Shown here piece by piece: positions 42,486-50,193 of a stretch of DNA of 64,000 nt (position 1 is the stretch's first letter; every line of letters begins with the position of its first letter). Under the pieces are notes generated by a model. The model searched no databases. It was not told where the DNA came from and saw nothing but the letters and a program-made list of their open reading frames with translations. Source of the DNA: Chitinophaga rhizophila (lineage in GTDB: Bacteria; Bacteroidota; Bacteroidia; Chitinophagales; Chitinophagaceae); NCBI RefSeq assembly GCF_019492185.1, contig NZ_JAICCF010000004.1, positions 930,001 through 994,000 of the forward strand, in the 5' to 3' direction. Both the position numbers and the translations under genes were made by a program.

Positions 42486-43622
42486 TTATGAATTTAGTAA
42501 TAGGTTTAATATCGTTTTTCCTGGTGCGGGGTTATAAAGTTTCATAGCCGTAGCATTTGCTGCCAGGCCCATTTGCTGCCAATCAGCACGTTGCTCCCAG
42601 GCTCTTTCCATAGCGTCCGCTATAGACTGTACGGTAGCGCCGGGACTGATAAAGCCTTCTACACCTTCGTTCACCCACTCTCTGTGTCCGCCCACATCTG
42701 TCAGTACAGCAGGGCGTCCGCACACCATAGCCTCCACTACAGCAAGCGGCATGCCTTCCTGCCGGGATGGCATTAGCAGCAGGCTGTTTTTTTTCCACAC
42801 AGCATTAATGTCGTTTACTTTACCATGGAAAGTTACGCGGTCGGTTAACCCGTAGAAGGCAGTAAGCTTTTTCAGATAGCCTTCATCCAGACCGGCACCG
42901 TAAATATTAAGATGCCAGTTGCGGGAGCGCCATTGTTCACGGTGCAATGCGCCTAACACAAGGTCCTGTCCTTTATGATCAGTAACGAGTATCCCTACCA
43001 TGGCAAAGTGCATAGTATCTTCCTGTGGAAAGGGCTGTACGCCGATATTGCTAAGATTTACAGGGTTTCTGATGACCATTGCATTGTCAATGGGAGAACA
43101 GAGATGCCTTCGGGCAATTTCCAGGTTACCTTCTGATACAAAGAGGACTTTCTTTGCGCGTTGGTAAGCAGCGTTGATCACATCGTATCTTACACTGCCG
43201 AAACCACGTACATCATGATTGAGATTGCAATTGATGAACAAGGCAGCTGGCGTTTTATCCAGTGCTTTCAGTAACAATACGTCATCCGCAATAGAATAGG
43301 AAGTACCCACATAAAAGATTACATCGGGACGCTCTTTGAATAGGCGGTGAAACGGGTTTTGCAGCTTATTAGCTAGTAAGATTAACCCTTTGCGGAAAAT
43401 ACGTTGCAGGAAAGGGATGCCAGGTTGTACAAATCCACGGCGGTAAAAAAGTTTTGCTCCAAGTTCCAGCAGCCTGACAGTTTTAGGATGTGGCGGACCA
43501 CATTTCAGGGCAGAGATATAGACTTCATGCCCACCCTGTAACGCTACTGCCGCCATATCAGCCCATAGCTCTTCACTACCGCCCCATGGCTCTTTAATAA
43601 TGGATACAATACCTATCTTCAT
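42486..43622 (-). CDS. GT4-family glycosyltransferase (378 aa)
   Basis: A GT-B fold: N-terminal IGIVSIIKEPWGGSEELWADMAAVALQGGHEVYI and the C-terminal donor site LLMPSRQEGMPLAVVEAMVCGRPAVLTDVGGHREWVNEG with the Glu-x7-Glu motif. It retains the anomeric configuration of an NDP sugar. The acceptor is unknown. It heads the minus-strand operon GT4-wecB-GT2, whose promoter must lie in the 54-base gap before 43622; no consensus -7 box is visible there. Confidence 0.9.
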   Translation of the reverse strand: MKIGIVSIIKEPWGGSEELWADMAAVALQGGHEVYISALKCGPPHPKTVRLLELGAKLFYRRGFVQPGIPFLQRIFRKGLILLANKLQNPFHRLFKERPDVIFYVGTSYSIADDVLLLKALDKTPAALFINCNLNHDVRGFGSVRYDVINAAYQRAKKVLFVSEGNLEIARRHLCSPIDNAMVIRNPVNLSNIGVQPFPQEDTMHFAMVGILVTDHKGQDLVLGALHREQWRSRNWHLNIYGAGLDEGYLKKLTAFYGLTDRVTFHGKVNDINAVWKKNSLLLMPSRQEGMPLAVVEAMVCGRPAVLTDVGGHREWVNEGVEGFISPGATVQSIADAMERAWEQRADWQQMGLAANATAMKLYNPAPGKTILNLLLNS

Positions 43623-43676
43623 GGATTATCGCCGGATTTCGATCGTAAAAATAATTCCGGGCGAAGATATAGCTAA

Positions 43677-44324
43677 TTATTCTACCCTGCCGCCGCCTAC
43701 GTAATACTTTTTCCAGTAACTTTCATTGAGGTCACTGATCATCACACCGGAACTGGTAGAGGCATGTACAAATTTATCATTCACAAGGTATACCCCTACG
43801 TGAGACACTGATTTGCCATTGGTCTTGAAGAATACCAGGTCGCCCTCCTTCATCTGGGAGTTGCTTACCTTTCTTGACTTATCATACAACTGGGCAGAGC
43901 TGCCACCGGAGGAGAGCCTGAATACCTGTACCAGCAGACTATTGGCAAAACCAGAGCAATCAACTCCGTTTTTGTTTTTGCCTCCATATACATAAGGCGT
44001 ACCCCACCAGTCTTCAATGAAGCGGAATAAATCCGTATTAAGTACCGATTCTACACGTACATCCAGTAATTGTGCATATTTAAATTGCCAGAGAGCAGCA
44101 TTTTCCAGGTTTGAGCTGCCGGCAGTGAAATTCTTAATCTTCGCAGATCCTGTATTGGCTACATTGCTGGAAAGAGCCGCCCGGGAAATCACCATCCCTT
44201 CAATAAAGGGAGAATTACTGCTACTGCCGGACTTACCGGCCGATTTCTTAGTAGTATTACAGGATACTGCCCCCAGTGCACACAACAATACCATTACCCA
44301 TTGGACCTCCTTCCTTACTTTCAT
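43677..44324 (-). CDS. NlpC/P60 peptidase lipoprotein (215 aa)
   Basis: The N-terminus has a lipoprotein signal with Cys22 in LGAVSC. The C-terminal half is an NlpC/P60 domain: catalytic Cys123 in NGVDCSGFANSL, His in SVSHVGVYL, and the third polar residue in KFVHASTSSGV. Members cut gamma-D-glutamyl to diaminopimelate bonds in peptidoglycan stem peptides. It would be anchored in the outer or inner membrane facing the periplasm. It lies 54 bases upstream of the polysaccharide operon in the same direction, but a shared transcript is uncertain. Confidence 0.92.
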   Translation of the reverse strand: MKVRKEVQWVMVLLCALGAVSCNTTKKSAGKSGSSSNSPFIEGMVISRAALSSNVANTGSAKIKNFTAGSSNLENAALWQFKYAQLLDVRVESVLNTDLFRFIEDWWGTPYVYGGKNKNGVDCSGFANSLLVQVFRLSSGGSSAQLYDKSRKVSNSQMKEGDLVFFKTNGKSVSHVGVYLVNDKFVHASTSSGVMISDLNESYWKKYYVGGGRVE

Positions 44325-44488
44325 AAGCCTCTCAGATTAAATAAATTTAAGCTAAGTTACTAATAATAATTGTTTTTAAAGTGTTTTACCCCCTGCCAGG
44401 GAAAGGCCCGACCATCAAGCAACAACAACAACTAATCGTATAGTCAGACGTTAGAATGAACGCATACATATGTCTTAAACACAGACGT

Positions 44489-44497
44489 TGTGGATAA
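44489..44497 (-). promoter_or_regulatory. Perfect DnaA box upstream of dnaE
   Basis: The minus strand reads TTATCCACA, the exact high-affinity DnaA box of E. coli. It lies 52 bases before the dnaE ATG. Only one box is present. Confidence 0.55.
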
Positions 44498-44536
44498 ATT
44501 TAACAATTCTGTGTTCCTAAATTGGGCGAAGTGTCG

Positions 44537-44544
44537 GATTTTTG
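44537..44544 (+). promoter_or_regulatory. Near-consensus -7 element directly before dnaE
   Basis: GATTTTTG differs by one base from TAnnTTTG and ends 4 bases before the ATG at 44549. It could give a leaderless dnaE mRNA. Confidence 0.35.
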
Positions 44545-44548
44545 CGGA

Positions 44549-47500
44549 ATGATCTTTTCCCACTTACACGTTCATACACAATATTCGCTGCTGGACGGCG
44601 CGGCAGATATCAAATCATTGTACAAGAAAGCCATGGCCAGCAACCAGCCGGCACTGGCCATTACGGACCATGGTAACATGTTTGGCGTATTCCAGTTTGT
44701 GGCAGAAGCCTACAATAACAGGCTCAATCCCGAAGACCCGAAGGACAAGCGCCTGAAGGTTAAGCCAATCGTAGGCTGTGAGTTCTATGTGGTGGAAAAC
44801 CGCTTTAAACGTGCTTTTACCCGTGAGGAGAAAGACATCCGTAACCACCAGGTGCTGCTGGCAAAGAATGAGGAAGGATACCGAAACCTCATTAAGCTAT
44901 GCTCCCTCGGGTATATGGAAGGGCTGTATGGTAAGTATCCCCGCATTGACAAAGAACTGATTCTACAATATCATAAAGGGCTGATCGCAACGACTTGTTG
45001 TCTTGGCGCTTCAGTACCGAGAACCATCCTCAAGAAAGGAGAAGAAGCCGGAGAAGACGAATTTAAATGGTGGCTGGACATCTTCGGAGAGGATTATTAT
45101 GTTGAATTACAGCGACATGGCATTCCTGAGCAGGAGAAAGTGAATGAATCCCTCATCAAATTTGCCAGCAAACACAACGTAAAGATCATTGCCTCCAATG
45201 ACTCCCACTACGTTGACCAGGCAGATGCGAACGCACACGATATCCTACTGTGTATCAATACCGGAGAAAAGAAGAGCACTCCTACCATGAAGGACTTCTC
45301 TGATGATGACGTCTCAATCAAGAATAAGCGCTTTGCATTCTACAATGATCAGTTCTACTTCAAGACTACTGAAGAGATGAGCGCGCTTTTCCATGACCTG
45401 CCGCAGGCTATTGATAACACGAACGAGATTGTTGATAAAGTGGAGCTGCTGGACCTGAAAAGGGATATCCTGCTCCCAAACTTCCCGATACCAGCCCCCT
45501 TCCTGACACAGGACCAGTACCTACGTCACCTGACTATGGAAGGTGCACATAAGAAGTATACAGAAGTAACCGCCGAAGTAGAAGAGCGATTGAACTTTGA
45601 ACTCAATGTAATCGAGAACATGGGGTTCGCAGGTTATTTCCTTATCGTATCTGACTTCATCAAAGCTGGACGTGATCTTGGCGTATTTATAGGCCCTGGC
45701 CGTGGTTCTGCTGCCGGTTCAGCGGTAGCCTATTGCATTGGCATTACCAATATAGATCCGATTAAATATAATCTGCTGTTCGAGCGTTTCCTCAACCCGG
45801 AGCGTAAGAGCATGCCCGATATTGATACGGACTTCGATGATGAAGGCCGTCAAAAAGTTATTGACTACGTTGTACAGAAGTATGGTAAGAACCAGGTAGC
45901 CCAAATCATTACCTATGGCACCATGGCTGCCAAAATGAGTATCAAGGACGTAGCCCGCGTAATGGATCTGCCCCTGGCAGAATCAAATATGCTGGCTAAA
46001 ATGGTTCCTGACAAGCCAGGTATACAGCTCGACCGTATCTTCAATGCGCCTATCGACGATGGTGAAAAGAGTCTCGCGGAAAAAGAAGGCCTCGGACCAG
46101 AAGACCTGGAAAATGTAAAGCGCCTTCGTGAACTGATCAAAGGTCAGGACCTGCAAGGTGAAGTATTGCGGGAGGCATGTGTACTAGAAGGATCAGTACG
46201 TAACACCGGCATCCACGCGGCAGGCATCATCATTGCGCCGAAAGACCTGTATGATCTTATACCGGTATCTACCGCCAAGGACTCTGACCTGCTGGTTACA
46301 CAGTTTGAAGGTAGTATCATCGAAAATGCCGGTGTAATTAAGATGGACTTCCTGGGTCTGAAGACCCTTACCATTATAAAAGGAGCCCTGGAACTCATCA
46401 GGATTAATCATGGTATAGACATTAGCATAGACGACATCCCGCTGGATGACATTAAGACATATGAATTGTACCAGAAAGGGGAAACCAATGCTACCTTCCA
46501 GTTTGAGTCTGCAGGTATGCAGAAATACCTGCGCGAGCTAAAGCCTGACCGATTTGACGATCTTATTGCGATGAACGCCTTGTACCGTCCGGGACCACTG
46601 GAGTACATTCCTTTGTTCATTCGTCGTAAACACGGCATGGAGGAAACAGTGTATGACCTCGCTGAGATGGAGGAATACCTGAATGATACTTATGGTATTA
46701 CGGTGTACCAGGAACAGGTAATGCTACTGAGCCAGAAATTGGCCAACTTTTCCAAAGGTGATGCGGACGTACTCCGTAAAGCCATGGGTAAGAAGCAGAA
46801 GGCGGTTCTGGATAAGATGAAGAAGCAGTTCATGGAAGGATGTGCTACCAATGGCCACGACCTGAAGATCTGTGATAAAGTATGGACTGACTGGGAGGCA
46901 TTTGCATCTTACGCATTCAATAAATCCCACTCTACCTGTTATGCATTCGTAGCTTATCAGACCGCTTATCTGAAAGCGCACTACCCTGCTGAATACATGG
47001 CTGCAGTACTGAATAACGCCAGTAATATTGAAAAGATTACCTTCTTCATGGAAGAAGCTAAACGCATGGGTATAGACGTATTACCTCCTGATGTAAATGA
47101 ATCTTTCAAAGGCTTCGCTGTGAATAAACAAGGGCAGATCCGGTTCGGTCTGGCCGGTTTGAAAGGCGTAGGTGAAGCTGCTGTAGAAAACATCCTGGAG
47201 GAAAGACAGAAAGGGGGACCTTATAAGAACATCTTTGAACTAATTAAACGTGTGAATCAGCGTGCGGTGAATAAGAAATCGTTGGAGGCCCTGGCCATGT
47301 CAGGCGCATTTGACTGTTTTCCAGAACTACATCGTGCACAGTATTTCCATAAGCCAGAGAACGATACTACCACCGGTCTGGACAAGATAGTCAAGTTCGG
47401 GCAACAGGTGTCTGCCGGGGCGGCCACTTCTATGAGCAGTCTGTTCGGAGCAGAAGATATGCCTGATATTGAGCCACCTAAAATCCCTCCTTGCGACCCT

Positions 47501-48193
47501 TGGCCACTGATCCTCAAGCTGAACAACGAGCGTGAGGTAACTGGTATTTATATCTCCGGGCACCCATTGGATGACTACCGCTTTGAGTCTAAGTACTATA
47601 ACATGAATACGGTTCAGGACCTGGTTGAATACCAGGCAGACCTGCAGGCTCCCGGTAATGCGAAAGCGGGAAGGGAACGAAACTTCAGACTGGCTGTCTA
47701 TGTGACCGGCGCTCAGGAGCGTATATCCCGGAATAACCGCCAGTTTGGCATCATGACTATTGAAGACTATACAGGTAAGTTCGAGTTTGCCCTGTGGAGT
47801 GAAGACTTTATTCGTTTCGCTCCATACCTCAAGACAGGCTTGTGTTTGTTCATTAACGGCGGCTTTAAAGCCAAGCGATTTAATGATGCAGAGTATGAGT
47901 TTAAGGTAAATGGTATCCAACTACTGCAGGAGGTCAAAAAGACACATACCAAGAAAGTAACCATGGTCACAATGCCCAAATTCATTACCCGTAACCTGGT
48001 GGACTTCCTGGTGGACAACATCAATAAGTACCCGGGTACAAGCGAATTGTTTCTGCAACTGATTGATCGTGATGACAACATGCAAGTTAAACTGCATACG
48101 TTCAATAAGCATATAGAGATGAATGATGAGCTGGCGCATTACCTTTCCAAACAGCCTGACGTCGATATCTATATAGATACAATCAATAAGTAG
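44549..48193 (+). CDS. dnaE: DNA polymerase III alpha subunit (1214 aa)
   Basis: The replicative polymerase. It starts with a PHP domain (FSHLHVHTQYSLLDGA, the metal-binding His cluster). The palm catalytic acidic motif is PDIDTDFDDEGR (near residue 426), preceded by GPGRGSAAGSAVAYCIGI. The thumb and finger regions follow (AGMQKYLRELKPDRFDDLIAMNALYRPGP, FNKSHSTCYAFVAYQTAYLKAHYPAEYMAAVL), and an OB-fold plus C-terminal domain end the protein. Length is normal for DnaE1. I start at the ATG 44549 (MIFSHLHVH); a TTG at 44522 would add nine poor residues. A perfect DnaA box lies upstream. Confidence 0.97.
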   Translation: MIFSHLHVHTQYSLLDGAADIKSLYKKAMASNQPALAITDHGNMFGVFQFVAEAYNNRLNPEDPKDKRLKVKPIVGCEFYVVENRFKRAFTREEKDIRNHQVLLAKNEEGYRNLIKLCSLGYMEGLYGKYPRIDKELILQYHKGLIATTCCLGASVPRTILKKGEEAGEDEFKWWLDIFGEDYYVELQRHGIPEQEKVNESLIKFASKHNVKIIASNDSHYVDQADANAHDILLCINTGEKKSTPTMKDFSDDDVSIKNKRFAFYNDQFYFKTTEEMSALFHDLPQAIDNTNEIVDKVELLDLKRDILLPNFPIPAPFLTQDQYLRHLTMEGAHKKYTEVTAEVEERLNFELNVIENMGFAGYFLIVSDFIKAGRDLGVFIGPGRGSAAGSAVAYCIGITNIDPIKYNLLFERFLNPERKSMPDIDTDFDDEGRQKVIDYVVQKYGKNQVAQIITYGTMAAKMSIKDVARVMDLPLAESNMLAKMVPDKPGIQLDRIFNAPIDDGEKSLAEKEGLGPEDLENVKRLRELIKGQDLQGEVLREACVLEGSVRNTGIHAAGIIIAPKDLYDLIPVSTAKDSDLLVTQFEGSIIENAGVIKMDFLGLKTLTIIKGALELIRINHGIDISIDDIPLDDIKTYELYQKGETNATFQFESAGMQKYLRELKPDRFDDLIAMNALYRPGPLEYIPLFIRRKHGMEETVYDLAEMEEYLNDTYGITVYQEQVMLLSQKLANFSKGDADVLRKAMGKKQKAVLDKMKKQFMEGCATNGHDLKICDKVWTDWEAFASYAFNKSHSTCYAFVAYQTAYLKAHYPAEYMAAVLNNASNIEKITFFMEEAKRMGIDVLPPDVNESFKGFAVNKQGQIRFGLAGLKGVGEAAVENILEERQKGGPYKNIFELIKRVNQRAVNKKSLEALAMSGAFDCFPELHRAQYFHKPENDTTTGLDKIVKFGQQVSAGAATSMSSLFGAEDMPDIEPPKIPPCDPWPLILKLNNEREVTGIYISGHPLDDYRFESKYYNMNTVQDLVEYQADLQAPGNAKAGRERNFRLAVYVTGAQERISRNNRQFGIMTIEDYTGKFEFALWSEDFIRFAPYLKTGLCLFINGGFKAKRFNDAEYEFKVNGIQLLQEVKKTHTKKVTMVTMPKFITRNLVDFLVDNINKYPGTSELFLQLIDRDDNMQVKLHTFNKHIEMNDELAHYLSKQPDVDIYIDTINK

Positions 48194-48299
48194 GGGTAGT
48201 AAAATGCCCTAATTTGCATGAGCAAGCGGCGCACGTTTACAAACAAATACCGGCTGTCAAAAAAGCAGTAAATTACATCCGGTTCAAATATTGAATGAA

Positions 48300-48307
48300 T
48301 ATATTTG
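48300..48307 (+). promoter_or_regulatory. -7 element of the trxA promoter
   Basis: TATATTTG, exact TAnnTTTG, giving a leader of about 50 bases before the trxA ATG. The -33 box is weak. Confidence 0.5.
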
Positions 48308-48363
48308 CATTTATAAATTTATTGCAGAACTTTGATTTACTATAATTCATAAATTTAAATATC

Positions 48364-48681
48364 ATGGCATTAGAATTCACAGATTCAAACTTCCAGACAG
48401 AAGTATTGGACTCCGATAAATTGAGTGTGATAGATTTCTGGGCAGAGTGGTGTGGTCCTTGTCGCGCTATCGGTCCGGTTATTGAAGAACTGTCAAAAGA
48501 CTATGCTGGCAAAGTAAACGTTGGTAAAGTTAACGTTGACCAGAATCCTCAGCTGTCTATCAACTACGGTATCACGAGTATTCCTGCTATCCTGTTCATC
48601 AAAGGTGGCCAGGTTGTAGACAAACAGGTTGGTGCTGCGCCTAAATCCGTTCTTGAAAAGAAAATTCAGTCTAACCTTTAA
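48364..48681 (+). CDS. trxA: Thioredoxin (105 aa)
   Basis: A complete thioredoxin with the redox site W-C-G-P-C (Cys30, Cys33) after VIDFWAEW, the cis-Pro segment SIPAILFIKGG and the C-terminal helix. There is no signal peptide, so it is the cytosolic general disulfide reductase, recycled by thioredoxin reductase. It follows dnaE on the same strand, with its own -7 element and a terminator directly after, so it is probably monocistronic. Codon use is highly regular, as expected for an abundant protein. Confidence 0.96.
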   Translation: MALEFTDSNFQTEVLDSDKLSVIDFWAEWCGPCRAIGPVIEELSKDYAGKVNVGKVNVDQNPQLSINYGITSIPAILFIKGGQVVDKQVGAAPKSVLEKKIQSNL

Positions 48682-48704
48682 TAGGTTTAAAACTTTTCAT
48701 AAAG

Positions 48705-48734
48705 AAAGCCGGTCCGTTTATTCGGGCCGGCTTT
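48705..48734 (+). terminator. Terminator of trxA
   Basis: 12-base arms (48705-48716, 48723-48734, one G-U pair) with a 6-base loop. A short T-rich tail follows. Confidence 0.75.
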
Positions 48735-49030
48735 GTCATTTAAAGCAGTTAGCTACACCGCACCTCTCGTGTCTGCGCATACACCGGGGATGCTTTTGCT
48801 TATAGAACTATTTCACGAAGTCAATCCCTCAATATTCATCTGCAATTATCGCCTGGCAGTCGCCTAGCACTTGTTATCAAAGCACTAATAACGGGTAACA
48901 ACTGCCTTAGACATGTCATTACATGCAGCCATCATATAAACCATATAACTCACAATTTGTGCTTCCAGTCCGAAGAAACGGTGATATTCCAAGAATATCT
49001 ATACACTGGTTGGCTGCAAACAGTCTGTAA

Positions 49031-49960
49031 TTACTACACCTTTATAATTAACCATTTACAGAGCTGCTCTGCTACTATAATAATATTAAGTATGTCGTTC
49101 ATCATTAGCACCTCGATATCGGAGATCAACCATAGTACTGATACAACTAAACGGCGCTTCTTCCACTTCCAATCCATAATATCATAAGACACAACTTCCG
49201 TCACCAATATTACACATGCCGCCGGCAATTATCACTTCCCTACATTCAATTAATTCCCCGTCCTATCCGACACCCAAAGGACGTCAAATCCTTATTTCAT
49301 CATTAGATCTTCAATATGACCTCAACCGCAGAAGCAAACAGCGCTCCTGTTACTTATATACTATAATATCATAAAACACAGACTTCAGCACAGCTATTAC
49401 ACGGGCCGCCGGCAATTAGCACTTCCCTACATTCAACCCATTGCCCGTCCTATCCGACATTAGAAGGACGTCGAATCCTTATTTCATCAGTAGCTCTTCA
49501 ATATGACATCACCCACAAAAGCACACAACGCTCCCGTTACTTATATACTGTAATAATATAAGGTTAAGCCTTGACCACCGCTATTACACAGGCCGCCGGC
49601 AACTAACACTTCCTTACAGTTAACCAATTCCCAATCCTATCCGACATTAGAAGGACGTCGAATCCTTATTCCATCAGTAGCTCTTCAATATGACATCACC
49701 CACAAAAGCACACAACGCTCCCGTTACTTATATACTGTAATAATATAAGGTTAAGCCCTGATCACCGCTAGTACTCAGGCCGCCGGCAACTACCACTTCC
49801 CTACATTCAACCAATTCCGCGTCCTACCCAACACTGGAAGGACGTCAAATAGCTCTTCCACCAATAGTCCGTCAATAGGATACATGCACCGTACGTCTAG
49901 CATAAACGACCGTCACCGCCTCCACGCTAACACCTTAATAATATAAAACACGGCCTCCAT
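49031..49960. repeat. 187-bp tandem repeat array, about five units
   Basis: Two independent landmarks recur at exactly 187 bases: GCCGCCGGCAA at 49218, 49405, 49592, 49779, and AAGGACGTC at 49277, 49464, 49651, 49838. Units starting 49405 and 49592 are almost identical; outer units (49031-49217 and 49779 on) are worn. The surrounding intergenic DNA (48735-50124, nearly 1.4 kb) has no credible gene. The array lies between trxA and a convergent T9SS gene. Each unit contains an AT-rich TTACTTATATACT block and a GCCGGC block. No known element or CRISPR layout fits. Confidence 0.9.
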
Positions 49961-50124
49961 CACCAGCGGACAAAATATAATAGCCAATCGGCAATAGCCA
50001 TCATTCCGTCTGGCTCCACAAAGCAACAACAGTCGTCCGTTAGCATTGTAGAAAGGGCTCTTCATATAACATAGAAAACTACCACCCGATAGTGACACCA
50101 ATACCTTTACCATACCATCATTAA

Positions 50125-50166
50125 AACAAGCTGCCCGGAAGAATAATACCTTCCGGGCAGCTTGTT
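50125..50166 (-). terminator. Strong terminator of the gliding-type gene
   Basis: Perfect 17-base arms (50125-50141, 50150-50166) with an 8-base loop; followed by TTTTAATG on the minus strand. Confidence 0.8.
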
Positions 50167-50193
50167 TAATATATATACTTCATTCAGGACTCG

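Noticed and set aside
44522..44548. TTG starts extending dnaE (also dapF at 33061 and corA at 33862)
   Set aside because: The extra residues do not resemble the families and the TTG codons fall in or next to promoter boxes; the downstream ATG begins the first conserved strand in each case.
49031..49960. Tandem array considered as a CRISPR
   Set aside because: The repeated unit is 187 bases with no short repeat-spacer alternation and no cas gene nearby.
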